Positions 39,438 to 50,492 of a stretch of DNA of 64,000 bases are shown piece after piece. Both the position numbers and the translations under genes were made by a program. Source of the stretch: Staphylococcus rostri (GTDB taxonomy: Bacteria; Bacillota; Bacilli; Staphylococcales; Staphylococcaceae); NCBI RefSeq assembly GCF_002902145.1, contig NZ_PPRF01000040.1, positions 24,550-88,549 on the forward strand. Direction: 5' to 3'. Under the pieces are notes generated by a model that was not told where the DNA came from, made no database searches, and was given only the letters and a program-made list of their open reading frames with translations. Numbering within the stretch: position 1 is the first letter of the stretch; every line of letters begins with the position of its first letter.

Positions 39438-41198
39438 ATGAAATCTCAAATATCGTGGAAAGTCGGCGGACAACAAGGTGAAGGGATTGAATCTACGGGT
39501 GAAATCTTTGCCACTGCCATGAACCGTAAAGGCTATTATTTATACGGCTATCGTCACTTTTCTAGCCGCATCAAAGGCGGACACACTAACAATAAAATTC
39601 GTGTGTCGACAACACCTGTACATGCGATTAGTGATGATTTAGATATATTAGTTGCATTTGATCAAGAAACGATCGCATTGAACCATCATGAAATGCGTGA
39701 AGACAGTGTGATTTTAGCTGATAGTAAAGCAAAACCGGAAAAGCCGGAAGATTGTAAGGCACAGTTAATTGTGATGCCATTTACAGCGGTAGCTAAAGAA
39801 TTAGGCACAACATTGATGAAAAACATGGTGGCAATTGGTGCGACAGCGGCGTTAATGTCATTAGATAAAGCACCATTTGAAACGCTTATTACAAGTATGT
39901 TCGAGAAAAAAGGTGACAAAGTCGTTGACCTAAACATTCAAGCATTACATGAAGGTTATCGTTTAATGCAAGATGAATTATCAAATATTAACGGTGACTT
40001 TGATTTGGCAGAAAGCGACAATGTCCCACATCTATACATGATTGGTAACGATGCAATCGGTTTAGGTGCCATTGCAGGTGGTTCACGCTTTATGGCTGCG
40101 TATCCAATTACACCAGCATCTGAAATTATGGAATATATGATTGAACACTTACCTGAAGTCGGCGGTACAGTTATTCAAACTGAAGATGAAATCGCTGCAG
40201 CAACAATGGCAATCGGTGCGAACTACGGTGGCGTTAGAGCATTCACTGCCTCTGCAGGACCAGGTTTATCGTTAATGATGGAAGCGATTGGTTTATCAGG
40301 TATGACTGAAACACCACTTGTCATTATGAATACACAACGTGGTGGCCCATCAACTGGTTTGCCAACAAAGCAAGAACAATCTGACTTAATGCAGATGATT
40401 TACGGTACACATGGCGATATTCCAAAAATCGTCTTGGCACCAACAGATGCGGAAGATGCGTTTTATCTAACAGTAGAAGCCTTTAACTTGGCTGAAATGT
40501 ATCAATGTCCAGTCATTTTATTAAGTGACTTACAATTGTCACTCGGTAAACAAACAGTCAAACAATTAGATTACGACAAGATTGAAATTAATCGTGGCGC
40601 AACGATTTTAGAAGATATTGAACGTGATCCTGAAGATAAAGACTATTATAAACGCTACGAAGTGACTGAATCAGGCGTGTCACCAAGACCAGTTCCTGGC
40701 GTTAAAGGCGGTATTCACCACGTTACAGGTGTTGAACATAACGAACAAGGGAAACCAAGTGAAGCAGCACAAAACCGTCAAGATCAAATGGACAAACGTA
40801 TGCGTAAAACAGAAAACTTACGCATTGAAAAGCCAGTTGAAGGTACGTTGAAGCATGACGATGCAGACATTCTTTACCTTGGATTTATCTCAACAAAAGG
40901 TGCGATTCAAGAAGGTACCGCACGCTTAGAAGCAGAAGGTCATAAAGTGGAACATTTACAAATTCGTCAATTGCATCCATTCCCAACTGACGTCATTCAA
41001 GAAGCGGTGGATCGTGCACGTAAAGTCGTTGTCGTTGAACATAACTACCAAGGACAACTTGCGAATATTATCAAAATGAATGTGAATTTAGGCGATAAAT
41101 TAGTAAACCAAACAAAATATGATGGCACACCATTCTTGCCACATGAAATCGAAATGAAAGGTTTATCACTTTTAAATTCACAAAAGGAGAGACTCTAA
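39438..41198 (+). CDS. korA: 2-oxoacid:ferredoxin oxidoreductase, fused gamma-alpha subunit
   Basis: Oxidative decarboxylation of a 2-oxoacid, probably 2-oxoglutarate, with ferredoxin as electron acceptor. The N-terminal gamma domain (residues 1-190; GGQQGEGIESTGEIFATA) is fused to the alpha domain, which has AAYPITPASEIMEYM near residue 222 and the C-terminal HPFPTDVIQEAV. It has 586 residues. AGGAGG precedes the ATG. korB follows with no gap, and the pair forms the alpha-beta enzyme. Confidence 0.9.
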   Translation: MKSQISWKVGGQQGEGIESTGEIFATAMNRKGYYLYGYRHFSSRIKGGHTNNKIRVSTTPVHAISDDLDILVAFDQETIALNHHEMREDSVILADSKAKPEKPEDCKAQLIVMPFTAVAKELGTTLMKNMVAIGATAALMSLDKAPFETLITSMFEKKGDKVVDLNIQALHEGYRLMQDELSNINGDFDLAESDNVPHLYMIGNDAIGLGAIAGGSRFMAAYPITPASEIMEYMIEHLPEVGGTVIQTEDEIAAATMAIGANYGGVRAFTASAGPGLSLMMEAIGLSGMTETPLVIMNTQRGGPSTGLPTKQEQSDLMQMIYGTHGDIPKIVLAPTDAEDAFYLTVEAFNLAEMYQCPVILLSDLQLSLGKQTVKQLDYDKIEINRGATILEDIERDPEDKDYYKRYEVTESGVSPRPVPGVKGGIHHVTGVEHNEQGKPSEAAQNRQDQMDKRMRKTENLRIEKPVEGTLKHDDADILYLGFISTKGAIQEGTARLEAEGHKVEHLQIRQLHPFPTDVIQEAVDRARKVVVVEHNYQGQLANIIKMNVNLGDKLVNQTKYDGTPFLPHEIEMKGLSLLNSQKERL

Positions 41199-42065
41199 TT
41201 GGCTACATTCAAAGATTTTAGAAATAATGTCAAACCGAACTGGTGTCCAGGATGTGGCGACTTCTCAGTTCAAGCAGCGATTCAAAAAGCAGCAGCGAAC
41301 GTCGGTTTAGAACCAGATGAAGTGGCATTAATTACTGGGATAGGTTGTTCTGGACGTCTTTCAGGTTATGTTAATTCATACGGCGTGCACTCAATTCATG
41401 GACGTGCATTGCCACTTGCACAAGGTGTTAAAATGGCAAATCGCGACTTAACAGTCATTGCTTCAGGTGGTGACGGCGATGGTTACGCGATTGGTATGGG
41501 TCATACAATCCACGCGTTACGTCGAAATATGAACATTACGTATATCGTTATGGATAACCAAATTTACGGTCTAACAAAAGGACAAACATCACCTTCATCA
41601 GCACCTGGATTTGTAACGAAAACAACGCCAAAAGGGAATATCGAACAAAATGTTGCACCGCTTGAGTTGGCATTGTCATCAGGCGCAACATTTGTCGCAC
41701 AAGGTTTCTCAAGTGACATTAAAGCATTAACAAAAATGATTGAAGATGCGATTAATCATGATGGTTTCTCATTTGTGAATGTTTTCTCACCATGTGTTAC
41801 TTATAATAAAATCAATACGTATGATTGGTTTAAAGAACATCTGACTGACTTGAATGATATTGAAGATTACGATACGTCAGATAAGCAACGTGCGATCAAA
41901 ACGGTTGTTGAACACAATTCGTTAGTTAAAGGAATCGTGTACCAAGATACAGAAACACCATCATATGAATCACAAATTGAGACGTTTGGTGAAACACCTT
42001 TAGCACATCAAGATATTAAGTTAACATCATCACAATTTGAATCATTAACAAAACAATTTGTATAA
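41199..42065 (+). CDS. korB: 2-oxoacid:ferredoxin oxidoreductase, beta subunit
   Basis: Thiamine-diphosphate- and iron-sulfur-binding subunit partnering KorA. Cluster cysteines occur in NWCPGCGDFSVQ near residue 14 and TGIGCSGR near 48. The ThDP motif GGDGDGYAIG leads to MDNQIYGLTKGQ near 127. It has 288 residues. The TTG start directly follows the korA stop, with AAAGGAG inside the end of korA, so the two are tightly coupled. A terminator-like hairpin follows. Confidence 0.9.
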   Translation: MATFKDFRNNVKPNWCPGCGDFSVQAAIQKAAANVGLEPDEVALITGIGCSGRLSGYVNSYGVHSIHGRALPLAQGVKMANRDLTVIASGGDGDGYAIGMGHTIHALRRNMNITYIVMDNQIYGLTKGQTSPSSAPGFVTKTTPKGNIEQNVAPLELALSSGATFVAQGFSSDIKALTKMIEDAINHDGFSFVNVFSPCVTYNKINTYDWFKEHLTDLNDIEDYDTSDKQRAIKTVVEHNSLVKGIVYQDTETPSYESQIETFGETPLAHQDIKLTSSQFESLTKQFV

Positions 42066-42084
42066 GATATAGATGGACGAATAG

Positions 42085-42121
42085 AGCTGGAGTACCGTGG
42101 TAATGTGGTATTTCAGCTTTA
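42085..42121 (+). terminator. Intrinsic terminator after korB
   Basis: AGCTGGAGTACC pairs with GGTATTTCAGCT apart from a mismatch and G-U pairs, and is followed by TTTAT. Confidence 0.65.
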
Positions 42122-42229
42122 TTTATGTGCTGTTATTGAGTGATTATATTATTGAGCCATTCGGTAAAAGAATATATAGTTGAGATAATAGAGAAAGATT
42201 GCCAAAAATATGAGAAAGGGGGATGTATT

Positions 42230-42406
42230 ATGGCTACAGTCAGTTTTACTACAAATTATATTTTTGACAATCAAGGCGCACAAAAACTTGTTGAAGCAAT
42301 GGAAAAGAGTGAACATACGAAAGTGAACAGAGTTGAAATCCATGCGAAGCGTTTGAAGCATAAAAAGGAACTTGAAAGTTTTATGGAAAAAGTGGAACAA
42401 GCATGA
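42230..42406 (+). CDS. Small protein of 58 residues, function unknown
   Basis: I do not recognise this protein. It starts MATVSFTTNYIFDNQ behind a strong AAAGGGGGATG, has no membrane segment, and its second half is a charged helix rich in Lys and Glu (KRLKHKKELESFMEKVEQA). It lies alone between the korB terminator and the miaB promoter. The strong ribosome binding site and amphipathic end argue that it is real. A longer reading from 42140 lacks a ribosome binding site. Confidence 0.65.
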   Translation: MATVSFTTNYIFDNQGAQKLVEAMEKSEHTKVNRVEIHAKRLKHKKELESFMEKVEQA

Positions 42407-42493
42407 GGATTAACGATGTTTCACTATTGCTCGCTTTAATAAATGGGTATCACTAAGCGCAGACTTCATATTGCCACGACAAGATATGACAAA

Positions 42494-42522
42494 TTGCACT
42501 TTGCGTTTTTTTCTAATATAAT
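42494..42522 (+). promoter_or_regulatory. miaB promoter
   Basis: TTGCAC, a 17-base spacer containing a run of T residues, and a perfect TATAAT, 36 bases before the miaB start. Confidence 0.75.
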
Positions 42523-42557
42523 GGAGAGATGATATAAGGGCAGAAAGGGTTTTGCAT

Positions 42558-44105
42558 GTGAATGAAGAACAAAGAAAAGCTGGCACGTTAGACGTACTGG
42601 CAAATCGTAAAGATAAAGCTGAAGAGAAAGATTATAGTAAATACTTCGACCACGTTTATCAGCCACCAAGTCTAAAGGAAGCGAAAAAGCGTGGGAAAGA
42701 AGAGACGGTTTATAATCGCGACTTCCAAATCGACGAAAAGTATCGTGGTATGGGGAAAGGTCGTACGTTCTTAATTAAGACATATGGTTGTCAAATGAAT
42801 GCGCATGACACGGAAGTAATGGCGGGTATTTTGACGGCGCTAGGCTATACGCCAACAGAAGACGTCAATGTAGCAGATGTCATCCTATTAAATACATGTG
42901 CGATTCGTGAAAATGCTGAAAACAAAGTGTTCGGCGAAATTGGTAACTTGAAACATATTAAACAAGAACGTCCAGATTGTTTAATCGGTGTTTGTGGTTG
43001 TATGTCACAAGAAGAATCTGTTGTAAACAAAATCTTAAAATCTTACCAAAATGTCGACATGATTTTTGGTACACACAACATTCATCGTCTTCCACAAATT
43101 TTAGAAGAAGCGTATCTTTCTAAAGCGATGGTTGTCGAAGTATGGTCCAAAGAAGGCGATGTCATCGAGAACTTGCCGAAAGTGCGTGAAGGTCGCATTA
43201 AAGCATGGGTGAACATTATGTATGGTTGTGACAAGTTCTGTACATACTGTATCGTGCCATTCACACGTGGGAAAGAACGTAGTCGTCGCCCACAAGATAT
43301 TATTGATGAAGTGCGCGACTTAGCATGCCAAGGATACCAAGAGATTACGTTGTTAGGTCAAAATGTGAACTCTTACGGTAAAGATTTAGACGATATCGAA
43401 TACGGTCTTGGCGATTTATTAGAAGATATTGCGAAGATTGATATTCCACGTGTTCGTTTCACTACGAGCCACCCTTGGGACTTTACAGATCGCATGATTG
43501 AAGTGATTGCGCAAGGTGGTAATATCGTGCCACACATCCATTTACCGGTACAATCGGGTAATGACCAAGTGCTAAAAATTATGGGCCGTAAATATACGCG
43601 TGCAAGTTATTTAGATCTTGTTAACCGTATTAAACAAGCAATTCCTAATGTGGCATTAACAACGGATATTATCGTTGGCTATCCGAATGAAACAGAGGAA
43701 CAATTTGAAGAAACATTGTCATTATATGAAGAAGTAGGTTTCGAGCATGCGTATACGTATCTCTACTCTCAACGTGACGGTACACCAGCAGCCAAGATGA
43801 AAGATAACGTACCGACAGACGTGAAAAAAGCGCGTCTACAACGTTTGAACCAATTAGTCGGTAAGTACTCAGCAGAAGCATTAAAAGCTTATGAAGGTAA
43901 AACTGTTAAAGTGCTTTGTGAAGGTGCAAGTAAGAAAGATGAAGAAGTGTTAGCGGGCTACACGGAACGCAACAAGTTAGTCAACTTCCGTGCACCAAAA
44001 TCAATGATTGGTAAAATTGTAGATGTGAAAATTGTTGAAGCGAAACAATATTCATTAAACGGTGAATTTGTAGGTGTGAGTGTTGCAACGCTGGTGAGTC
44101 AATAA
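42558..44105 (+). CDS. miaB: tRNA-2-methylthio-N6-isopentenyladenosine-37 methylthiotransferase
   Basis: Radical-SAM enzyme that thiomethylates i6A37 in tRNA, acting after MiaA, encoded at 55.9 kb. The N-terminal UPF0004 domain has [19 protein letters not shown] and GVCGCMSQ cysteines. The radical-SAM motif is [17 protein letters not shown] near residue 220. A TRAM domain forms the C terminus. The 60-70-residue N-terminal extension is usual in Firmicutes. The GTG at 42558, eight bases after AAAGGG, was preferred to a TTG two codons earlier. The stop overlaps ricA by one base. Confidence 0.94.
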   Translation: MNEEQRKAGTLDVLANRKDKAEEKDYSKYFDHVYQPPSLKEAKKRGKEETVYNRDFQIDEKYRGMGKGRTFLIKTYGCQMNAHDTEVMAGILTALGYTPTEDVNVADVILLNTCAIRENAENKVFGEIGNLKHIKQERPDCLIGVCGCMSQEESVVNKILKSYQNVDMIFGTHNIHRLPQILEEAYLSKAMVVEVWSKEGDVIENLPKVREGRIKAWVNIMYGCDKFCTYCIVPFTRGKERSRRPQDIIDEVRDLACQGYQEITLLGQNVNSYGKDLDDIEYGLGDLLEDIAKIDIPRVRFTTSHPWDFTDRMIEVIAQGGNIVPHIHLPVQSGNDQVLKIMGRKYTRASYLDLVNRIKQAIPNVALTTDIIVGYPNETEEQFEETLSLYEEVGFEHAYTYLYSQRDGTPAAKMKDNVPTDVKKARLQRLNQLVGKYSAEALKAYEGKTVKVLCEGASKKDEEVLAGYTERNKLVNFRAPKSMIGKIVDVKIVEAKQYSLNGEFVGVSVATLVSQ

Positions 44106-44494
44106 TGACTTCCAAAGAGGATGTATTACAAAAGGCGCGTGAACTACAACAAGCAATTCAAGACTTGGAGACGGTTCGTTACTATCAACAAGTCGAACAG
44201 CAAATTCATGAAAATGAACAAATAGCGCAACATATGAATACATTAAAGCAACAACAAAAACAATCTGTAAACTTACAAAACTATCATAAACCCGTTGCAT
44301 ATCAACGTTCGGAATCAACCATTCAAGCGATTCAATCAGAAATTGACGATATTCCTATTGTGTCAGAATTTCGCCAAGCACAGCGTGAAGCGAATGATAC
44401 GATACAGTTTATTATTGAAACATTAGCGGATGGCATTGATGTTGCACAAGTGGGCACACTCGACGATCGAAAGGAGGATGACAATGAACAATAG
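44105..44494 (+). CDS. ricA: RicA (YmcA), subunit of the RNase Y-regulating Y-complex
   Basis: Small helical protein (129 residues) that acts with RicF (YlbF) and RicT (YaaT) to steer RNase Y processing of polycistronic mRNAs. The Gln/Glu-rich helices (VRYYQQVEQQIHENEQIAQH and later REANDTIQFIIETLADGI) match the YmcA/YlbF family, and it follows miaB as in B. subtilis. There is no cysteine in the whole sequence, although the B. subtilis protein is reported to give a cysteine ligand to an iron-sulfur cluster. The start overlaps the miaB stop (TAATG). Confidence 0.87.
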   Translation: MTSKEDVLQKARELQQAIQDLETVRYYQQVEQQIHENEQIAQHMNTLKQQQKQSVNLQNYHKPVAYQRSESTIQAIQSEIDDIPIVSEFRQAQREANDTIQFIIETLADGIDVAQVGTLDDRKEDDNEQ

Positions 44495-44996
44495 AAAACT
44501 GACATTAACAGCATTATTTATCGCACTCAATGTCGTATTAAGTACGGTCATTGTCATTCCAATTGGTCCGATTAAAGCAGCACCCGTACAACATTTTATC
44601 AATGTGCTGAGCGCTGTATTGTTAGGCCCTTGGTTCGGCCTTGCACAAGCGTTCTTATCATCTACCATTCGTGTGTTGCTGGGAACGGGGACACCTTTTG
44701 CATTTCCAGGTAGTATGATTGGTGTACTTCTTGCAAGTCTGTTCTATTACGTGAATCGCCATCTGTTTGTTGCGGCGATTGGCGAAGTGATTGGTACAGG
44801 GATTATCGGTAGCTTAGTGTGTATTCCACTCGCTTGGCTATTACATTTGGAAGGCTTTTTAATAAAACCACTGATGGCTGCGTTTATCGTATCAAGTATG
44901 CTTGGTGCAGTAGTCAGCTATGCGTTACTAATCGTGTTGAAAAGACGTGGTTTGTTAAGCAAAATACAAAAATATACGAAACACAAGTCGAAATGA
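44484..44996 (+). CDS. thiW: ECF-transporter substrate-binding membrane protein ThiW
   Basis: A 170-residue membrane protein with about five hydrophobic helices and the family pattern LTALFIALNVVLST, PIGPIKAAPVQHFINVL and GTPFAFPGSMIG near residue 72. ThiW is the S component of an energy-coupling-factor importer for a thiamine precursor (thiazole). The ECF module is not encoded here. The start was chosen at the ATG behind AAAGGAGGATG, overlapping ricA by 11 bases. No TPP riboswitch is present, since it is read from inside the miaB unit. Confidence 0.85.
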   Translation: MNNRKLTLTALFIALNVVLSTVIVIPIGPIKAAPVQHFINVLSAVLLGPWFGLAQAFLSSTIRVLLGTGTPFAFPGSMIGVLLASLFYYVNRHLFVAAIGEVIGTGIIGSLVCIPLAWLLHLEGFLIKPLMAAFIVSSMLGAVVSYALLIVLKRRGLLSKIQKYTKHKSK

Positions 44997-45092
44997 CGAA
45001 TGGGCTAGACGAATTGAATGTTGCATATCGTCTAGCCTTTATACATAGTTCTAATGAATGATAAATAGAGATTTAAAGGAATGTGATAATAG

Positions 45093-47705
45093 ATGTCAAA
45101 TGTAACACCGATGATGAAGCAGTATCTCTCAATAAAATCTCAACATCAAGATGCGCTACTGTTTTTTAGATTAGGCGATTTTTATGAATTATTTTATGAT
45201 GATGCGATTACAGCTGCACGCGTGTTAGAAATTACACTCACGAAACGCGATGCGAAAAAAGCCAACCCGATTCCAATGGCTGGCGTACCGTTTCACTCGG
45301 CGGACGGTTATATCGAAACGCTTATTCAGAATGGCTATAAAGTAGCGATTTGTGAACAAATGGAAGACCCACGACAAGTAAAAGGAATGGTTAAGCGAGA
45401 AGTCGTACGTATTGTGACGCCTGGTACTGTTATGGAGCAAGGTGGCGTTGACGACACGCAAAATAACTATATTTTAAGTTTTGTTCATGATGGCGATTAT
45501 GCGTTGAGTTACTGTGATATTTCAACGGGAGAATTAAAGGTCACACATTTTGAAGATGAGAGTACGTTAATTAATGAAGTGACGACGATTAAACCGAATG
45601 AAATTGTCGTATCACAGCCGCTTTCAGATAGTTTGAAACGTCAGTTCAGTATAATTACGGAGACGATTACAGTACGTGAGGCGATTTCAGAAACGCAGTA
45701 CGATGTGAATCAGCTGGATCATCCTCAAATGCAGCAAGCGGTACAAATTTTGCTTGACTATATTTATGATACGCAGAAACGAGATATGTCACATATTGAA
45801 CCGGCCGTCGTTTATCGTGCGCTCGATTATATGAAAATGGACTACTATGCGAAACGTAATCTTGAATTAACGGAAAGTATTCGCTTGAAGTCTAAAAAAG
45901 GGACATTATTATGGTTGATGGATAAAACGAAAACACCAATGGGCGCAAGACGTTTGAAACAATGGATTGATCGACCGTTGATTCAACAAGCAGAAATTGT
46001 TAAACGTCACGAAGCGGTGTCACAGTTTTTAAATTACTTTATTGAGCGTGCCACACTCAGAGATTATTTAACAGAAGTGTATGATATTGAACGTTTAGTA
46101 GGACGTGTCAGCTTTGGGAATGTCAATGCGAAAGACCTTGTACAACTGAAGCATTCGATTGCACAAATTCCAGCGATAAAAGCATTATTACAAACAATTG
46201 ATCATGAAGCCATTGCACATTTTAATGCGTTAGAACCTTTGGAAGACCTATTAGCGGTATTGGAAAGAAGTCTAGTGAACGAACCGCCATTATCAGTCAA
46301 AGAAGGCGGTCTGTTCAAAACTGGATTCAATGAAGAATTAGATAGCTATTTAGATGCATCACGTAACGGAAAACAATGGCTTGCGGAATTACAAGCAAGA
46401 GAACGTGAACGTACAGGCATTAAATCGCTCAAAATTAGCTTCAATAAAGTATTCGGTTATTATATCGAAATCACACGTGCCAATTTAGCACAGTTTGATC
46501 CAGTCGCACACGGTTATGAACGTAAACAAACGCTATCCAATGCTGAGCGTTTTATTACAGATGAATTAAAAGAAAAAGAAAGCATGATTCTCGGCGCACA
46601 AGATAAAGCCATTGAACTTGAGTATCAGTTGTTCACAGAGTTACGTCAGTATGTGAAACAATTTACAGAACGCCTACAACAACAAGCCAAAATCATCTCG
46701 GAACTCGATTGCTTACAAAGTTTTGCGGAGATTGCACAACAATATAATTATGTGCGTCCGACATTTAGTGAAAATCGCACATTATCACTTGTGGATTCAC
46801 GCCATCCGGTAGTAGAGCGTGTAATGGACTACAACGATTATGTGCCGAACGACTGTCACTTAGATGATGACACATACATTTATTTAATTACTGGTCCGAA
46901 TATGTCTGGGAAATCTACCTATATGAGACAAGTTGCGATTATTAGTATTATGGCGCAAATGGGGGCATTCGTTCCATGTAAGTCAGCACAGTTACCGATT
47001 TTTGACCAGATTTTCACGCGTATTGGTGCGGCGGATGATCTTGTATCAGGAAAAAGTACATTTATGGTCGAAATGTTGGAAGCACAAAAAGCATTGCGTT
47101 ATGCGACAGCGGACAGTTTAATTATTTTTGATGAAATCGGACGTGGTACGTCGACATACGATGGTTTGGCACTGGCGCAAGCGATGATTGAGTATGTTGC
47201 GGAAACGTCACAGGCGAAAACATTGTTCTCAACGCATTACCATGAGTTAACAGAATTAGACCAGTCATTGCCATGCTTGAAGAACGTCCACGTAGCAGCA
47301 AACGAATATAAAGGCGAATTGATTTTCTTACACAAAGTTAAAGAAGGGGCTGTCGCGAACAGTTATGGTATTCAAGTCGCACAGTTAGCCGATTTACCGG
47401 AAGCTGTTATCGCACGTGCGAAGGTGATTTTGGATGCTTTTGAATCGCATGATAAACCAACTGCGATTGCGGCAACGGCTTCTGAGCATGACGAAGGGCA
47501 AGAGATACCAGAAGTACAGCGTGAAACACAGGAACCAGCAAAGGCACAATCAGGCGAAACGATTTACGAACAACCGACATTTGATTTATTTGAACCGACT
47601 GCAGAGAGTGAAATCGAACAAGAAATTAAAAAATTGAACATTTCACAAATGACGCCGTTAGATGCATTAGTCAAATTAAGTGAACTGCAAAATCGATTGA
47701 ATTAG
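45093..47705 (+). CDS. mutS: DNA mismatch repair protein MutS
   Basis: Mismatch-recognition ATPase. The N-terminal mismatch-binding domain has the Phe-x-Glu motif region [16 protein letters not shown] near residue 30. The core and clamp domains follow, then Walker [14 protein letters not shown] near 605 and Walker [17 protein letters not shown] near 680. A C-terminal tail rich in Glu and Pro (about 785-840) leads to the tetramerisation helix. It has 870 residues. mutL follows after 11 bases in the same operon. Confidence 0.97.
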   Translation: MSNVTPMMKQYLSIKSQHQDALLFFRLGDFYELFYDDAITAARVLEITLTKRDAKKANPIPMAGVPFHSADGYIETLIQNGYKVAICEQMEDPRQVKGMVKREVVRIVTPGTVMEQGGVDDTQNNYILSFVHDGDYALSYCDISTGELKVTHFEDESTLINEVTTIKPNEIVVSQPLSDSLKRQFSIITETITVREAISETQYDVNQLDHPQMQQAVQILLDYIYDTQKRDMSHIEPAVVYRALDYMKMDYYAKRNLELTESIRLKSKKGTLLWLMDKTKTPMGARRLKQWIDRPLIQQAEIVKRHEAVSQFLNYFIERATLRDYLTEVYDIERLVGRVSFGNVNAKDLVQLKHSIAQIPAIKALLQTIDHEAIAHFNALEPLEDLLAVLERSLVNEPPLSVKEGGLFKTGFNEELDSYLDASRNGKQWLAELQARERERTGIKSLKISFNKVFGYYIEITRANLAQFDPVAHGYERKQTLSNAERFITDELKEKESMILGAQDKAIELEYQLFTELRQYVKQFTERLQQQAKIISELDCLQSFAEIAQQYNYVRPTFSENRTLSLVDSRHPVVERVMDYNDYVPNDCHLDDDTYIYLITGPNMSGKSTYMRQVAIISIMAQMGAFVPCKSAQLPIFDQIFTRIGAADDLVSGKSTFMVEMLEAQKALRYATADSLIIFDEIGRGTSTYDGLALAQAMIEYVAETSQAKTLFSTHYHELTELDQSLPCLKNVHVAANEYKGELIFLHKVKEGAVANSYGIQVAQLADLPEAVIARAKVILDAFESHDKPTAIAATASEHDEGQEIPEVQRETQEPAKAQSGETIYEQPTFDLFEPTAESEIEQEIKKLNISQMTPLDALVKLSELQNRLN

Positions 47706-47716
47706 AAGGTGACACG

Positions 47717-49672
47717 ATGGGAAAAATTAAAGCATTACAAACGTCACTTGCCAATAAAATTGCAGCAGGTGAAGTGGTTGAACGTCCAAGCTCAGTTGTT
47801 AAAGAATTACTAGAAAACAGTATTGATGCAGGTGCAACGGAGATTAACGTCGAAGTTCAAGAAGCGGGTGTGGCATCCATTCGCGTTGTTGATAACGGAT
47901 CAGGCATTGAAGAAGATGACTTATCGCTCGTGTTCCATCGTCATGCTACGAGTAAGCTATACGATGATGACGATTTATTCCATATTCGTACACTTGGATT
48001 CCGTGGTGAAGCGCTAGCAAGTATTGCTTCAGTCGCCAAAGTCACATTACAAACATCAACAGATGGCATAGACGGCTATGAAGTATACGCGGAAGAAGGG
48101 GCAATTTTGTCTCAAAAACCAGCACGTGCACGTCAAGGCACAGATATTTTGGTTGCGAACTTGTTTTACAATACCCCTGCACGTTTGAAGTATATTAAAA
48201 GTTTGTATACAGAACTGGGCAAGATAACCGATATTATGAACCGCATGGCAATGAGCCACCCAGATATTCGTATGTCATTGATGAGTGACGGCAAAAAAAT
48301 GCTACAAACGAATGGTTCAGGTCGCACAAATGAAGTGATGGCAGAAATATATGGTATGAAAGTCGCACGTGATTTACTGCATATTACTGGTGAAACGAGT
48401 GACTATGAAATTGAAGGCTATATTGCCAAACCAGAACATTCACGCAGTAACCGCCATTACATTTCATTGTTTATCAACGGCCGTTATATTAAAAATTTTG
48501 TGTTAAATAAAGCGGTAGTGGAAGGCTATCATACATTATTAACGATTGGCCGTTACCCAATTGTCTATTTGAACATTAAGATGGATCCCATTTTAGTAGA
48601 CGTCAATGTGCATCCGACAAAGTTAGAAGTACGTTTGTCAAAAGAAGACCAATTATACGCACTCATTGTTGAAAAAATACGTGAAGCGTTTCAAGACAAA
48701 ATATTAATTCCGAAAAATGACTTAGACAAACACAAACCGAAAAAAGTGTTGGAACAGTTCGAACAACAGAAAATAGCGTTTGAGCAGCGCCAACAAATAA
48801 CACCTGTACAACCGGATACGACACTTGAAAATGGTGCTACTTATGTAGAAGATGAGCGAGCAGAATCCAATGAGCAACCATCAGTGGTTCGTGAAGCGGC
48901 ACCGACATATACGCCACCCGTTAATGAGCCGTCGCTATCACAAGACGAGGCTGAATCAACAGATGATCAGGATGCCTTCGCACAAGCACAACGTGAACTG
49001 CTGATGGATATGGACACAGCACCTGAACAAGCACCGGTACAAGAAGCTGCGCAACAAGCACCTGTTGAACAGCCAGCACAAGATCAGTCACGTGTGCCTT
49101 ATATGGAAATTGTTGGTCAAGTGCATGGCACGTACATTGTGGCGCAAAATGATACAGGCATGTATTTGATTGACCAACATGCGGCACAGGAACGCATTAA
49201 ATACGAATACTTCCGTGACAAAATCGGGGAAGTGACGAACGAAAATCAAAGTTTATTAATTCCACTAACCTTTAATTTTTCAAAAGATGAACAGTTGATC
49301 ATTGAACAATCACGTGAAGAATTAGAAAAAGTCGGCATCTTTTTAGAACCATTTGGCGGTTATGATTATATTGTGAATAGTTATCCAGTATGGTTCCCAC
49401 AAGAAGAAGTGGAAGAGATTATTAAAGATTTGATTGAGTATGTGCTCGCGCATAAAACGGTGAACATCGCCAAGTTCCGTGAAGAAGCGGCAATTATGAT
49501 GAGCTGTAAAAAGTCGATTAAAGCCAACCATTACTTGAAGAAAGAAGATATGGCGCATTTGATTGATCAATTACGAGAAATGCAAGATCCGTTTACGTGT
49601 CCGCATGGTCGTCCCATTATTATTAACTTTACTAATTATGAACTAGAGCGATTATTTAAACGTGTTCAATAG
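47717..49672 (+). CDS. mutL: DNA mismatch repair endonuclease MutL
   Basis: GHKL ATPase that couples MutS to strand removal. The N-terminal ATP site has [20 protein letters not shown] and DNGSGI. A variable, acidic, Gln/Pro-rich linker covers about residues 335-455. The C-terminal endonuclease domain carries the metal motif [12 protein letters not shown] near 480, [12 protein letters not shown] and CPHGRPIII, so nicking activity is expected. It has 651 residues. glpP lies 24 bases downstream and is probably cotranscribed. Confidence 0.97.
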   Translation: MGKIKALQTSLANKIAAGEVVERPSSVVKELLENSIDAGATEINVEVQEAGVASIRVVDNGSGIEEDDLSLVFHRHATSKLYDDDDLFHIRTLGFRGEALASIASVAKVTLQTSTDGIDGYEVYAEEGAILSQKPARARQGTDILVANLFYNTPARLKYIKSLYTELGKITDIMNRMAMSHPDIRMSLMSDGKKMLQTNGSGRTNEVMAEIYGMKVARDLLHITGETSDYEIEGYIAKPEHSRSNRHYISLFINGRYIKNFVLNKAVVEGYHTLLTIGRYPIVYLNIKMDPILVDVNVHPTKLEVRLSKEDQLYALIVEKIREAFQDKILIPKNDLDKHKPKKVLEQFEQQKIAFEQRQQITPVQPDTTLENGATYVEDERAESNEQPSVVREAAPTYTPPVNEPSLSQDEAESTDDQDAFAQAQRELLMDMDTAPEQAPVQEAAQQAPVEQPAQDQSRVPYMEIVGQVHGTYIVAQNDTGMYLIDQHAAQERIKYEYFRDKIGEVTNENQSLLIPLTFNFSKDEQLIIEQSREELEKVGIFLEPFGGYDYIVNSYPVWFPQEEVEEIIKDLIEYVLAHKTVNIAKFREEAAIMMSCKKSIKANHYLKKEDMAHLIDQLREMQDPFTCPHGRPIIINFTNYELERLFKRVQ

Positions 49673-49696
49673 TACATCTGAAAGGAATTACAAACA

Positions 49697-50230
49697 GTGA
49701 AACCTTATATTTTACCAGCGATTCGATCAATGAAAGACCTTGAAAAGTTAGCAAAAACGGATTATCAAACATGTGTACTATTAGACACACATATTAGTCA
49801 CTTAAAAGGTATTATGCAGTTTATGCAGCAACGCCAACTTCAACCATACGTGCACATTGATTTGATCAAGGGCATGAGTCATGATGAATTTGCATGTGAA
49901 TACATTGTTCAGCAGTATCGACCAAGAGGCATTGTATCTACAAAAATGAAAGTCATTAAAAAAGCGAAAGCACTTGGCGTCGTAACTATTTTTCGTGTAT
50001 TTATTATCGATAGCCATGCATTGGAGCGTAGTATTGAACTCATCAAACGCCTTGAACCAGATTATGTAGAAGTATTACCTGGCATTGCAGATAAAGTCAT
50101 CCAACAGATTCAGCAACAAACGGGCGCACGTGTCATTGCCGGTGGACTCATTAGTACAGAAGATGAAGTGCAACGTGCAGTGGATAGTGGCGCAACCTAT
50201 ATTACAACAAGTGACCGTAGCTTGTGGTAA
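49697..50230 (+). CDS. glpP: Glycerol uptake operon antiterminator GlpP
   Basis: Regulator that, bound to glycerol-3-phosphate, lets RNA polymerase pass leader terminators of the glp genes. The 177-residue TIM-barrel-like protein shows the family features LLDTHISHLKGIM, HIDLIKGMSHDE and PGIADKVIQQI, with GGLISTEDEV at the phosphate-binding end. The start is GTG behind AAAGGAA. It is followed by a perfect-stem terminator and then the glpF leader, and its targets are probably the two leaders at 50406 and 52907. Confidence 0.92.
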   Translation: MKPYILPAIRSMKDLEKLAKTDYQTCVLLDTHISHLKGIMQFMQQRQLQPYVHIDLIKGMSHDEFACEYIVQQYRPRGIVSTKMKVIKKAKALGVVTIFRVFIIDSHALERSIELIKRLEPDYVEVLPGIADKVIQQIQQQTGARVIAGGLISTEDEVQRAVDSGATYITTSDRSLW

Positions 50231-50242
50231 ATGCACGCAATA

Positions 50243-50298
50243 AAAGATAGTGTGATAGACGCTGATATATACAGCGCTGTGACACTATCTTTAATTTT
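50243..50298 (+). terminator. Intrinsic terminator after glpP
   Basis: AAAGATAGTGT and ACACTATCTTT form a perfect 11-bp stem with an inner GCTG...CAGC, followed by AATTTTAT. Confidence 0.75.
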
Positions 50299-50353
50299 AT
50301 GTTGAAAAATTAAAACAAAAGTAATAAATATCTATAAAAATCAAAATTTTAAT

Positions 50354-50382
50354 TTGACAGCGTTTTCATATCACTGTATTAT
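50354..50382 (+). promoter_or_regulatory. glpF promoter with overlapping cre site
   Basis: TTGACA (50354-50359), 17 bases and TATTAT (50377-50382). TGACAGCGTTTTCA at 50355-50368 fits the CcpA site consensus TGWNANCGNTNWCA and covers the -35 box, so catabolite repression of glycerol uptake is expected. Confidence 0.8.
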
Positions 50383-50405
50383 TAATAGCAAGTTAATATA
50401 AGAAT

Positions 50406-50475
50406 AGAGACTAAGAGATTTCTGCGTTCGTATTATATCTATTGGTGTAGTGCGTGTTGTAGTTGTCTCTTTTTT
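50406..50475 (+). promoter_or_regulatory. glpF leader terminator, probable GlpP target
   Basis: AGAGAC (50406-50411) pairs with GTCTCT (50465-50470), followed by TTTTTT, between promoter and start codon. This is the layout for GlpP antitermination; the same sequence type occurs before glpD. Confidence 0.7.
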
Positions 50476-50492
50476 GCTAAGGAGGAACAGAC

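Noticed and set aside
44400..44484. TPP riboswitch before thiW
   Set aside because: The upstream DNA is ricA coding sequence, with no thi-box sequence.
44819..45061. 80-codon frame overlapping the end of thiW
   Set aside because: Out-of-frame shadow of thiW running into the mutS leader; no ribosome binding site or family features.
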